A DNA stretch of 64,000 nucleotides from Setophaga petechia. Lineage: Eukaryota; Chordata; Aves; Passeriformes; Parulidae. Made by a program: the position numbers and the translations under genes. Position 1 is the stretch's first letter; the number at the start of each line of letters is the position of its first letter. The notes under the pieces are model-generated. The model ran no database searches. It saw nothing but the letters and a program-made list of their open reading frames with translations, and had not been told where the DNA came from. Shown piece by piece: positions 13,100 to 25,400 of the stretch. The DNA lies in the NCBI GenBank assembly GCA_024362935.1, contig JANCRA010000003.1, forward strand, positions 38,873,291 through 38,937,290, given 5' to 3'.

Positions 13100-16000
13100 A
13101 TATTCTTTCATGAGTGTTTTATTTGAATTTATATCATACTCACAAAAATAGAAACAGTCTTTAGAACCATTTTGTGAATACATTGTCTCCAAGCTGAGAT
13201 TTACAATGGCAATAGTGAAATATCTAACTTGGATTTGTTTCCACACGTAGACATTGAAGACGGTGCTGTGAGAAGCAAGCAGGAATTATGCAATGTGCTG
13301 CAGAAAGAAACATGAAAATGTAACTAAACATTTTAATGTCTATGTAGTTCAACAGCCTACATACATTTTCTCAGGATGTTTTTAGAGCAAGTTGCTCTAA
13401 TTTTGTGCAGAAAATATTGAGAGTGTTCATGCCAACCCTTTGACGTTGTGATTTGCATCTGACTGTATAAATACAATATACTTTCCTATCTAGAGCTTTA
13501 TACATACGAAAAATTATGGTACAATAAAAATCTATACACATGGTGCTACCGGCTCAGCAGCTGCTAACTTAAAGGATACATCTAAAAATATGATTGCTCA
13601 GCCTCTGAAACACAAAATAAAGGAGCAATCAGAAATGCTTTTTGTTTAAATAGCAATTTACATAAAAATTCATCTCTTCATTTTCTCCGTTTGCTTAGGT
13701 CTGTAAAAAGACTCTCTTTGGTTGGTTGCATCTGTCCTTGGCAAGAACTGTAATTTTAAACAGTCCTTTGTGTTTGTCTTAGGCAAAGGTTTGTAAAACA
13801 GAGTAAATGTTGGCTGGCTTCTATTCCAACTTTGTGCTATTGTAATGCTGAATGACAAGTACCTACAACACTGCAAAGTTCTGCAGGGTGGAAACAGAAA
13901 CTTGCATGATTTCCATGTGCTGAAAGATGTGACAGTGGAAGACCATTTATACTGCACCCCAACGTAAACACTCTCTCAATTTATACAGAATGCTTCTAAG
14001 TACAGTTTTATCTTTCAAAACCTTTTAAAAGCAGGTTTAGCTGCTGCTCAGCAACCAAGTGGTGACATGTATATATAGCATGTTCATTTTATCTCCCAAG
14101 AAATTTTGTGAGAGATCAAGTAGAAAGCAAATTCATGAAGTATTACAATCCATTGCTATAACATAAACGTTAACCTAAGATAAGGTACAACTGCATTGCA
14201 GATTTGTGATGGTACCACTGATCTCAGATTTTCACCCAGGGTGTGGAGGTGGTGTGAAGAGCATAGAGCAAAGGGCTACAAACAACCATCAGGTAAGGAG
14301 AAGAAATGGTCTTAGGAGCAAAGTGAAAGTGCTCTTCTTATCTGGTGGCCTGATCCTTGTTATATGAACTACAAAATGATGGTAAAGGAAGTGAAATGTA
14401 GCAAATCAAGCTAAAAAATTAAATTATTGAGTTTGCAAAAGCAAGCAAGGCTAGCACAGACAATTAAAAAAAAAAAACAAAGAGAGATAGACTGAGAGAA
14501 AAAAATGCTTTGAAGTACACAGGCTTATTATTTGATTTGTAAATAAGATGAAGCTCTCTCCACCCAGGTTATGAAAAGTAAAAATTGTCATGTATGGGTA
14601 ATTGATGGTGACAGCTCTCGCATACACAGTGTAGGTGGTGGTGCTATTGTTTAATGTGCCCTACATGTGTAGATAACAAGTTAGGCTCTCATGTTTGCCT
14701 ACAAATTATTGCTAAGCACTTTTTATACCCTTCATATTGATACTTCTGTTGTCTCTTGGTTTCATCTCTATTTCCTTTTAAGACAAACAAAAATAGAAAA
14801 TCCTGCAACCTCCAGCTGTATCTTGCTAATATGGATTCAAACCCAGGGGATGCCTCAGGAAATAGATATTGGATGGATTTAATATGCTTGTTTTTCTTTT
14901 TTTTTTCCTTTTTTTTTTTTTTAAATTTGGACTTCTCAGTCCCTGTTATTGTTTTCCAAATTCCAATCCCTGAAAAAGTAATTTGAAATTGATCTTGGTT
15001 TCACCTCTGTTAACATCACCAAGACAATCCTGTTTCTCGACTCCCACATCTCATGTACTCAGTGACCTGGTGAAGTGCTGCTTTCTCTAGATTTTATTTC
15101 CCTACATTCTGCATATGCTCAGTGCTGGCAGAAAGCATTTGTGAGTCGGAGAAATGAAAAGCTGCTGATGAACACTCAGTGTCTGCATAGTGCTGCTAGA
15201 GGTGAACCCAAAATACTGACCCAGATCTGAATGTCCCTAAAATTTCAGTGTCTTTATGTTAATGGGGTTTTTCCTCCAAGAATCCCAAGTACAAATGACA
15301 AATATAAGTGCAGTATAGAGTTAGACTTGAGGAAAGCAGAGGGAACTAATATTTTACACACAGTTTAGCTTTGCATTTCTCAAAGGTTTTTTGAAAGTAT
15401 CTGTCCAAGTGAGACTTGACCTTCCAGGAGGACCACAGCTGGGGAGACTGCTTCCTTATGCCAAGGGATTAATAAAGGTTCTGCTTGCCCACCTCCTCAC
15501 TGCTCTGTATGGCACAGATTTGAAAGCTTTAATTAGAAGTGCAAGAGGGTGAGAGGATTATTAACATTCCTACTGGGAAACCAGTGCCTTTTAATAAGTT
15601 TTCCCAGTCAGAAAACAATCTTCCTTCAACAGCTTTTCGTCCCCAAGATCAACACTCTTCCAGCAGTTCAGGAGGTTAGGAGGACACTGAGTATCAGGTA
15701 AGGTCTGGTCCTAAATGTCTGCCCACAAAAAAAGGTCTCAGAGGTGGAGGTAGTATGGGTTCTCCAAATAAATGCTGACAGCCAGCTTGCAGAGCCACTG
15801 TTCTTGTGGCTGGGATAAGCCAGCTGAAGAGGAACCCACTGTCTAATTCAAGAAAAGCAGCTGAAAGCCAGCAAAGTATTAAAACACTCAGAAATCAGAA
15901 GCGGGAAGGAACAAGTGGTATTGGCCAAGGAAAGCTATAAACCATCTGGCTATGGAAGAAGGCTACTTGGCTCAGAGATGCTTTACTGTTTCCTCCACTT

Positions 16001-16370
16001 ATTGTTGCCTTCCAAAGTGGATTATCATACTCCCTAAATGCCCTAATATTTAGCTCCTTCCCTTTCTTTACATGACTCATAAATCACATTATGCCTGTAT
16101 GATTTAAAAAAAAAAAAAAGAGAAAACTTCACAAGAAGGGAAAAATAATCATAATTCTATAATGTTAACTTATATCACAGAAAACTGTGTACATTTTTTC
16201 CCCATACAGGACATACTTCAAATAAAATTATTTTAACACCAATAATGATAATGTTCTTTCTTCCCGACAGAAGTAGAATTGTTTTCTCACCCCAGTTTGA
16301 TACATAAATATAAGAAAATAGTCTTTGAATATTTACATCCACGTGTTTTAAATGTTATTTCTTGATATAT
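13100..16370 (-). other. EHF: Probable EHF 3' untranslated region
   Basis: AT-rich sequence directly after the EHF stop with no coding potential on the minus strand that I recognise. Mammalian EHF transcripts carry a 3' UTR of several kb. Candidate poly(A) signals AATAAA on the minus strand are at 15098-15093 and 13123-13118; the latter would give a UTR of about 3.25 kb. The true end cannot be decided from sequence alone. Confidence 0.4.
13118..13123 (-). terminator. Candidate EHF polyadenylation signal AATAAA
   Basis: TTTATT on the plus strand reads AATAAA on the minus strand, about 3.25 kb past the stop codon. An earlier copy is at 15093-15098. Chosen only because it fits the long UTR expected for this gene. 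Confidence 0.25.
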
Positions 16371-16470
16371 TTAATTTTCATTTTCTCTCCAACCACGGGC
16401 ATTTTTTCCAAATTTATATACTAATCTCCGACCGTCCACACGCTCAAGGATTTCTCTTTTGTAATAGTAC
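16371..16470 (-). CDS. EHF: EHF coding exon 8 (C-terminal ETS domain and stop, residues 266-298)
   Basis: 100 coding nt after the acceptor atttaaacag/g. It completes Arg266, then encodes [27 protein letters not shown] and the tail RENEN, with TAA at 16373-16371. This is the last beta-strand/wing part of the ETS fold plus the short tail typical of EHF. The frame has no starting ATG, so it is easily missed by open-reading-frame scans; an unrelated plus-strand frame covers 16352-16564. Confidence 0.97.
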
Positions 16471-19400
16471 CTGTTTAAATAAAAACAGAAAAAGATATAA
16501 GAGTAAATTCACCTATGGTCCTAAAAGGCCACTGCCAACTGGACAATCCCTTAGACTAGCTTAAAAAATCTTGATTTTCTATTGAGATATATATATATAA
16601 AATATCTAAGATCATTATAACTGAATGATAGAGAAGGAAAAATTTCTTTTTCCTTTATATTAATTAGCTTCTGAGTTTGAATTTCACCATGTTTCAGGTC
16701 AAAGCATATTGCTGTATTTATCACACACTCTTACGAGATTTCACAGGGGTTTTTTCCAGATAAGCCAGGATCTGAAAATCAGACTGGGAAAGAACCTCAT
16801 CACTCTTTTAAAAATATTTTTTGAAATTTCAGAGACTATGGAAAAATTCTCAAAATGTTGAATTAAAGAAGAAAGAAAATCCTAACATGGATTTTAAGAC
16901 AATGGATGGTGGGTTATACCTAGTTTCTGAATGTTGCTGGAAATAACAAGGTCTCCAGCTGTTACTGGGCCATTTAAACATTCTCAGCTTTCTGCAACCA
17001 TATTCCCTTCCTACATTGGTTTTCTGGATAGAGCCAAAAACAATTTACATATCTATAAGCAATTATTTGTGTTTTATATATCATATATTTTACAGAAACA
17101 GAAGAAAATAACATCATGCTACAACCTCAAAACTGCTGTAAGAGACTGTCAAAGAAAGCAACTTCTGCTGTTGAGAAATCATTTTTAAAAGTCAGACAAA
17201 TCCTCTATCCTGTTGTCTGTGTATGTGCCACAGTCCTTCTCAGCATCCAGCTCACCTCATAGCCCGGCTGAGTTTCTCGTAAGTCATGCTGCTGTTGTTT
17301 TTCTTCTTTCCCCACAGCTGAGCCACAGCTTCAGATTTTAAAAATCTGAAGACACCTTCTGACCGGTCTTCCCACTTGATCAATCCTGGGTTTTTCTCAG
17401 GATTGAGAAGAATATCTCGAATAAATTCCCAAAGATGAGTTCCTCGAGGGTCTGAAAAGGGAAAGAGGGCAGGAAGGAGTGTCTCAAGAGCTCTCTGGGC
17501 TATGCTTGCAATTTTTATGTCATCTACAGAGGGTGAACACTCAGGCCATAGTTTCTGGAGCACAGGACCCCCACCTCAGAGATATACAGGTGAAAAACAC
17601 TGGCAGCCTTTCGACTGCAGGTAAACGTTGGCCTCAGGCAGGCAGGCAGGAGCCCCAGCTACCAGGGGAAGCAGAGTCCAAACCTCCCACTGCTTCCTTC
17701 TGCCTTTGGCACTGTTTCTGCCCTAAAGAGAACATGTTTAAGCCTTCCCCTCATCTCATTTGCCCATTTCTCCTGATCCCTGTCTACAGCGCAGCATGTA
17801 ACCTGATATTATTGTGTGGCACATGAAACAGCTGAGATTACTGTGAAGGAGGCACCAAACCTCCTTGCATTTAAAAGACAGACAGAAGGCACCCAAGGTG
17901 AACTGCCATTCTGCATGAATAACTAAGTAAGAAGGTGTAGAGTGGATAGAAAGACAGTGACAAAACTGGCCAGCCAAAACTGTGTGTAAAAAGGAAACCA
18001 AAAAGTTTGACCATGGTGTAGAAAAGACGAAAACAGATCTCCAAGTTCAACAGGTAGACCTCTCAGTTTAATCACAAATACGTCTCACAGTTACTATAAA
18101 GATAGCACCAGAAAGTCCAGGTAAAAAAAAAAATTAAATAAATCCATCAAGTCAGATGAAGTAGTTTACAAATGAAGAATAACAAACACAGTGACAAGGT
18201 GAGCCAGAAAGACAGCAGTCCTTTGGTCTGACTTCAAAAGCATGCAATTAGACCAAATTAAGAAGGAAACAAGCTAGTCAAAGATGTGAAGGTAACTTGA
18301 AAATGGTATGCAGTGCAGTATAAGTAGAATTAGATTTAAGTCAACGAATCCATTATTTTTCTTTATTATTATAATTGTTTCCTGGACCCATTAAAATGTG
18401 GTAGACTATCTGGACATCAGTAACTTATGGTCATGATATGGAGCAGTATTGAAGGAACTGGAAATGAAGAGGATTAGCCCAGACTGCCAATGTCACCTGT
18501 TTTATATGCCCAGGCTGTGACTGATGAGATGTTAGAATCAGAATATCTCAAGTTGAAAAGGACCTATAAAAATCACCAAGTCTTACTCCTTGCTCCTTGC
18601 AGGACATCACAGAACTAAGCCATATGACTAAGAGCATTATTGAGATGCTCCTTGAACTCTGTCAGGCTTGGTGCTGTGATCGCTTTCCTGGGGAGCCTGT
18701 TCCAGTGTTTGACCACCTTCTGGGTGAAGAACCTTCACTGTTGTGCAGTCTAAACTTTGCCTGGCACACCTTCACTCCATTTCCTCATGTCCTATTACTG
18801 GTCACTAGACAGAGGAGATCAGCACCTGCCCCGCCACTGCCTTTCCTGAGGAAGCTGGAGACTGGGATGTGTCAACTTTCACCCTTCTCTTCTCCAAGCT
18901 GAACAGGCTGACAGACCTCAGTTCTTCACAGGACTTTCTTCACACCAGTCCTGTCTAATCCTTTCATGAACAACCTTTTTATACACACACACAGAGACAC
19001 AAAAACCCCACCACCCAGATATCTGTGTACAGATATAAAGTTCTGGAGTTCTGTTGGGGCAAAGCGACAGAACAAGAGTAAGAAGAGTCAGGAAGAGACA
19101 TAATCTGGAGATCATATTGAAAAAGGATGAACGCAAATACCACAAAATGCAGTGAAAGACCAATACTAAGCTTTCCTATAGCTTCCTCCCTATAATCAGG
19201 GAAATAAATAGGATGGAAAAGACATACATAGGATATTTTCAGCATCAAATAATCTCGGTAAAGTATATAAATGGAACTATGTACAGAAATCACAATTTTG
19301 GTATCTTGTCTTCAGAGTCAGGTTGTATAAAAACTTGCAGAAAATGTAGGTGAGGGGAGCGGAGAGACTGTCATATCAGGGGATAAGAAGGTGGCAAGAC

Positions 19401-22400
19401 TGAGGCACAGGTGCTTGCTTGAGAAGTTCTGCAAGGATATGCTGAGCAGGGTCTGTGGTGTGTGTTGCACCTGGCAGGCACAGGCGTCAGCATGACTGTG
19501 CCCACGCACAGGCCCTTCTGATTAAATCCTGGGTCTTCCTCATCATTCCTTTACTCTGCTCCACCAGCCCAGCTCAATACAGGGCAGAGGAAGATGGTTT
19601 CTAGTTGCTTTCCCATAGGCCCTCACTGATAAAAACAATTTGAAAAGTTTAACAATATTGAGTCCAAAAATGATGTAAACAAGCAGTACTAGATAGTCAG
19701 ATCCTTTCAGAATTCATTCACAATAATGATTTAACAAGTTTTGTGTTCAAAAAGCTTCCTCTTCCCTCCCAAATAAGATCTGATTTTCATTTGTTTCTTT
19801 TTCCTTCAATCAACTAACCAACCCTTATAAGCATGGATGTTGACTTACTGTGCTTCTTGGTGTGGGACTTTGGGGTATGATCTTGCGATTTTTTTGCATC
19901 TGAAGAGTCTGCAGAGAAGGAAAATGAAGCCTATTTGTAAATTTGATTAAAGGCTTTCTATTGACTTGCAGGTTGAAAGAAATAAAACCACAAAAAAGAA
20001 CAAATATCTCTTCTAAAGATAATCACTTTTCGGAAGGTAATCTAAGTGAGGAGGGAGAGTTTTGTTTTCTGTACTATATGTTAATCAGCACACTTCTCAA
20101 AGAGACCACTGATGAATAAAGAATGATTGCAGAGCTAAACATTTGGCTTTTGAAAGCTAAATTTGATTAACAAATACCTCACCTCATATTGTGTGTGAGA
20201 GAGAGAAAAATAGGATGATCACATCTGTAAAAGGAATCCTGAATTGTCCCATTATCTTAGTCTTTGCTGAAGCACGTATCTTTGGGGGCTTATTTGTTTC
20301 TGAAGAGATGATCTAATGGGAAATGTATGTGCTGGTACCAATGCACAGAACACCTACCTGACTAAAACATAATGAACTGGCAAAGCGTTGTTGTTTAGGG
20401 GGGCAGGGTGGGGGAAAGGGGCTGCGCTGGTAGGAGTTTTTGGCAGCAGGACAAGCATATATTTCTCTGTGGCTCAGAGCCATAGGAACAAGCCATTTCT
20501 CATCAATGGTACTTCATCACCTGCAGCCAGCCAGAGGAGAAATAGGATTTCTGGCACAAGCATTTCTTCAGAAATGAAAAAAAAGAAGTTCCGCCTGTTC
20601 ATGACTGTAACCTACCTCGCAGTCTGCACGTTCAACCCTCCTGCCCCCAAACCACCGCAGCCTGGCTCTGCTCTTGTACTTAATTAATAGCTTTCATCTA
20701 ATTGCTCTAAGTCTCACAAAATCTGTGGGATAGACCTGAGAGGAAGCCCCTTCTGTGTTTGCTTTTCAGCATACCTTGTCCCTGAATCCCATAAAGCAAA
20801 GCTTAAGGTCCCACGCATGTTTTCCCAGCTTCTATGAATGCACAATTATCATACTTTTCATGGAAACCAGGCATTTGCATGGGAAAATGACTCACAGGAA
20901 ATATCTATTTGCATAGAAACTTGTCAGATTTGCACAAGCTACTGCAATAACTGCATGTGAAAAGGTAGATGCAAAGTTATTCACACACTTGCTTTATTCA
21001 TACATAACTGGAAACATAAACTGAACAAGACCGTGGGGATAGGCCTAACCTCTGCTATTCTAAGTCTGATAAATTACTGTCCTTGACCCCCAAGCAGCAA
21101 ACGTGCTCTGAGTCATTTTGCCTTCCCACTCTCAAAGAGCAGGAACTAGCCTGAACCTCACTCAGCTTGGAGGGGGGTGTGGTATGGGGGAAGTAAAATG
21201 AGGCTTATTTCACTGCCTTTCCTCAGATTATTATTCCCCATATGTTATTAAAAGCCTGTGGGAACTCCAGGTAACGACTGCCGGACCCAGTTCTTTATTT
21301 GCCCTCCTATAAATCCTTCTCATTTTAAAATCCCACAATTCGCTTGCAAATGTTTGTTATGCTCCACTTAGCTGGAAATTTATTCTTGGAAGTTCAGCTG
21401 CCTTCTGCCTAGCCAGTGATTTATTCTGGATTTCAGCTGTGTAAATAGCCTCCTGCTCTGCCACAGCTCCTACGTGGAGACTGGTTTCAAACATGCCATG
21501 TTAGGAGGCTGGGGCCTGACAGATGAAAAGAGTTATGATGCAGTTTCAACAAAGCCGTCTTGCAAAACTTTTGACAAAAGGTTACACATTATTTGCATAT
21601 GATTCAGGAATGAGCCATTTTTTTACGGGATATACAAATTTAGTTTTTACAGGAGGCTGTGCCCTTGGCGTGCCACCCTAGCTCTAGGCTTAAGCAGTCA
21701 GCAGATAAACACACCGTGCCAGGATCTGGACAGGTCCCCAGCCCTGTCAGAGAGCCCTGAAATCCTGGTAGCCATCTTGTGAGAGTGGGTAGAGGAGAAA
21801 GACAGGGTGTTTGCTTGGGGTGTTTTAAGGTTTGGTGGTTTTCTTATTCTGGTCAAGTTTACTCCCTCTGTCCTTTCTTTTTTTTTTTGGGGGGGGTGGG
21901 TTTTTGTGTCTTGGTTCGGTTTTTGGGTTTTGGGGGTTTTTTGTTGTTGTTGTTTGAGGTTTTTATTGTTGTTAATTCTGTTAATTTGTTCCTTTTTTTT
22001 TTTTTTTTTTGTTAATTTAATTAACGTAGCTGAGTACATTGGTTTAAACAGTATGTCACTTGGCCAATCCAGCTCAGGACGCTGGAGGAGTAGGGGACAG
22101 CAGGCACAGGGGCTGGGGTCATGGGCACATGCAGAAGCACAGGGCTGTCCCCACAGCAAGGCTGGACTACAGCAATACACTCTCCTTTCTCCTCCCAGGA
22201 CTTCCAGCGCCTTCTCCCTCAGATCTCTGCTTAACGGCCTCCTAAGAAGAACCTGCCTTCCCTCCCTGCTTTCTTGCTTCCCTGCCACCTCTGCTTTATT
22301 CTTTCCCCACTGCCTCGCTCTCCCACCTCTGTCCTGGTGCCAGAACAGGGCCCACAGGGCCTTCGCCACGTGTGATCAGACTGCACTTTGGCCAGGCACA

Positions 22401-25400
22401 GCTCTGTTGTGTCTCCTGCCCTTCAGCAGGCAGATTTGAGCTCTTCCTCACAGAAGGCAGGGGGTTCAGTGAGCACCCCGTGTCAGCTCGGAGAGGCTGC
22501 AGCAGAAGCCCTTGTGCCGGTGTGTTTGGGCACGGGGCTTGGTGCCTGCCCTGCAGCTGCCCCAGGCCAAGCCCAGCCCGGCCCCAAAGCCAGCAGCCTG
22601 CTGAGCATGAATCACGGGCTCACCGGGGAGCACGGCCGCTTTGGGGAGGAATGGGGCACTTGTTTGCCCCGTGTGCTGCACCTCAGAAAAGCGTGGTGTA
22701 GCTGGAATGTCTTGTCTCTCCGACACTAATGTTTACCCCTTTGACTCAGTCGCTTTAAAAGATATGTGGAGATTACAGATTATTTGATGATCTTCCTCTT
22801 GACAGAGAGAAGACAGAAGCATTTCTTTAAAGAAAGCTATTGTAATAATGACAGCTAATAAATCTGTCAGAATCATCATTGCTTGGTTTAAAATTACTGG
22901 AGGCTCAGATGCAATCCTACAACAGAAGACCACAGAGACTATTACATGTCGGTAGCTCTGGGACAAGTGACAAACAATTAAAAATATAATTACAAGTTTC
23001 TTACCAGAAGATTGGTGACTAGGTGTCATCATGGAAATCTGAGCACGACAGAATGTTTTACTGTCCAGTAACTCTGGAAATTAAAAAGAAGACGTTTAAA
23101 CTAATAGCCTCAGACAACAATAAAGCCATCTCAGAATGCATGAAGTATTGTGATGTTAGTTACCTACTGTGCTACCATAGCCACTGTCATAAAGATAATT
23201 CTCTTCTTTCCAGGACACCATTAACGATGGATCTGAAGGTAAAGGACCAAAAAGAAAATTAGATCACCAAAAGAACGTTTTTCAGCACAGAAGTAAATAT
23301 TGAGGACTGAAAGAATTTAAAATGTGAAAAAAAAAAAAAAGAAGAAAAAAAAGCTGTCAAGGGAACCAAGAAGTGAAGGGGCTATGTACAAAATTATTTC
23401 CTTTCACTCAAATTATGCATGGAGTTTTGCATATTCAGGCAAATGTATTTACACAAAGCACTGACTTTTAGAAATAATGTATTATGCTCTTCCTTTTCCT
23501 GACTAGTATATCATTTATGCCTGGCCTTGGAGGAGGTTTCCTATGCCAGATCAACTCTAATTCTACCCAATCCAGTCCTGAATTCTCAGCCCCTGATGAT
23601 TATGACAGTGCGTTGGAGCCACAGAGATGAAAGTGTTTTCAAATATCTAGTAAAAAAGAAGGATTCTTATGATGAGTATTTATTTCTATAATGGTAGAAC
23701 TCGAAAGTCCTCTCTGAAACACAGCTTATTGTTTAAGCACATAGTGAGAAACATCAAAGCCTAATCCTAGATGAAGGGACATTTTATTCCAGGCACACTA
23801 TGTCCCCATCCTTAACCTGAAAACCACCTTCATGATTAAAGATGAATAATTTTTAGTGACCTTCTGGTCATACGGATCAATATAAGCAGAACAGAGGTAT
23901 TGTCTTTATGACTTGTACACTGGTCTGGAAATTACTTCCTTCACAGTGCAATGTTTAAGGTCAGAAGCCTTAAAAATCTCTTTTTCTTTTGAAACCAGAT
24001 CAGAAGGGATGAGATAGAAGGTTCAAATCTAGGTTAAACCTAATTTTTTTCATGTTCATATAAATGAAATCAAAAACCCCAAAATGAGTTACAGCTAAAT
24101 AATCATGTTTGGCCAAGTTACCACTTATGACATAGGAATTTAGCAGGCATGCTAACTAATAGCTGCATGTTTGGGCACCCATGTTAGAGCTTGCGTTCCT
24201 ACAATAGCACACACCCTTTGCTTGCTTGGACACCTGATCTGCCTAATGTTGCCTCTGAAAACAGACCTTACACAGCCAGAACATGGGGAAAGTGTTCACC
24301 TTCATTCATTTTGCCCTTTTTCAGTACCCATGTCTTTGCAGCTGTGATGATTTACTGGAGTGAGCCGGGCTTCCCCTCAAAACCACCAGCCCTGTCCCTG
24401 CTGCCTCACAAGAAGTAACTTTCCCAGCAGCTCTAATCCACAATTCCTGCTCCCCCACATGCAGAAACTTAACCCGCTCCAACTGGCCATGGTTGGCACC
24501 ACCAGAGGCCCACCAGGCCATTCCTGATTCAGCTCATCCAGGAGAACCACCCGTCAGTTAGTCCTTTCCAAGATGTGCAGCTGAGGTGCTTAGCCTCATC
24601 TCTGGTAGGAGGAGGAAATAATATCATACCAGGATCTCATAAATCAGGACTTAAAGGATTACTGGAGTTACCTGTATGGAAAGCAGCAAGGCTGCCTCAT
24701 GCACATCTACCACAGCAGGAGTGGATTGCAGATTGCAATCCTTGCTGCTGCAAGGAGAATGTGGGCAATATTCCTGGCTGGAGAGGCTGGGCTCCAATAG
24801 GTTAAGTGGATAAACAGGCTGACAGTATTTGTTGGAGACACCACATGCAACAGATCAGTATTTTTCCTGCCAGCAGATATCAAAACGTGTCTCATGGGCA
24901 CACCTACATACAAAGAGGCTGGGACAAATGGGATAGAGTGTGGATATGGACAGGCGTGATCTGGCAAAGGAACAAGGAAAATAATTGTGCCTGAAGAGGA
25001 TGGTTAAATCAAGCTAAAGTTCTTTTCTTTGTTGAACAAAGACCTGGGAGGAAAGGGATCTAGCTATAAACATACTCAGAAAGAACTGCAACAGCAAAAA
25101 CACAGATTTGATCAAACCAAACTACTGCCTGAATTTCAGTTTCGTTGAAACCTGTGAAGAAAAGGTAATATTTAAAATATAACATTTTGTTTTCTCTCCA
25201 AGCTGGTTTTTGGAAATCTCCTTTTGTTTTAAACATTACAGCACTTCACAACAAAATATTTGTTCTTTCTTTCTTCCTTTTTTTTTTTTTTTTATGGAGC
25301 ATATTGTTAAAATAGTTGTTTTGAAATCTTTTGAATGAAGTGTAGAATGAAGTTCTCTACAAAGCTGTTTCCATGGAGCACCTCAAACTATTCCAACTTT

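Larger units (their letters stand above)
19909..23004 (-). other. EHF: EHF intron 5
   Basis: 3096 bp, the longest intron inside the coding region. It holds a canonical G4 motif (20398-20421), an octamer/AP-1/ETS motif cluster (20873-20914, with a further octamer at 21591), a G/T-rich low-complexity tract (about 21830-22010) and a GC-rich block (about 22050-22730). It is the most structured intron of the gene. Confidence 0.9.

Noticed and set aside
18597..18902. 101-residue plus-strand frame
   Set aside because: Antisense reading of a CR1 3' fragment.
21698..22369. 223-residue minus-strand frame, the longest in the window
   Set aside because: It starts at GTG and runs through a T/A homopolymer and the G/T tract, giving Lys/Gln/Asn-rich low complexity with no domain. 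It lies inside an EHF intron.
21807..22439. 210-residue plus-strand frame
   Set aside because: Reverse reading of the same low-complexity and GC-rich DNA; Phe/Leu/Gly-rich with no family resemblance.
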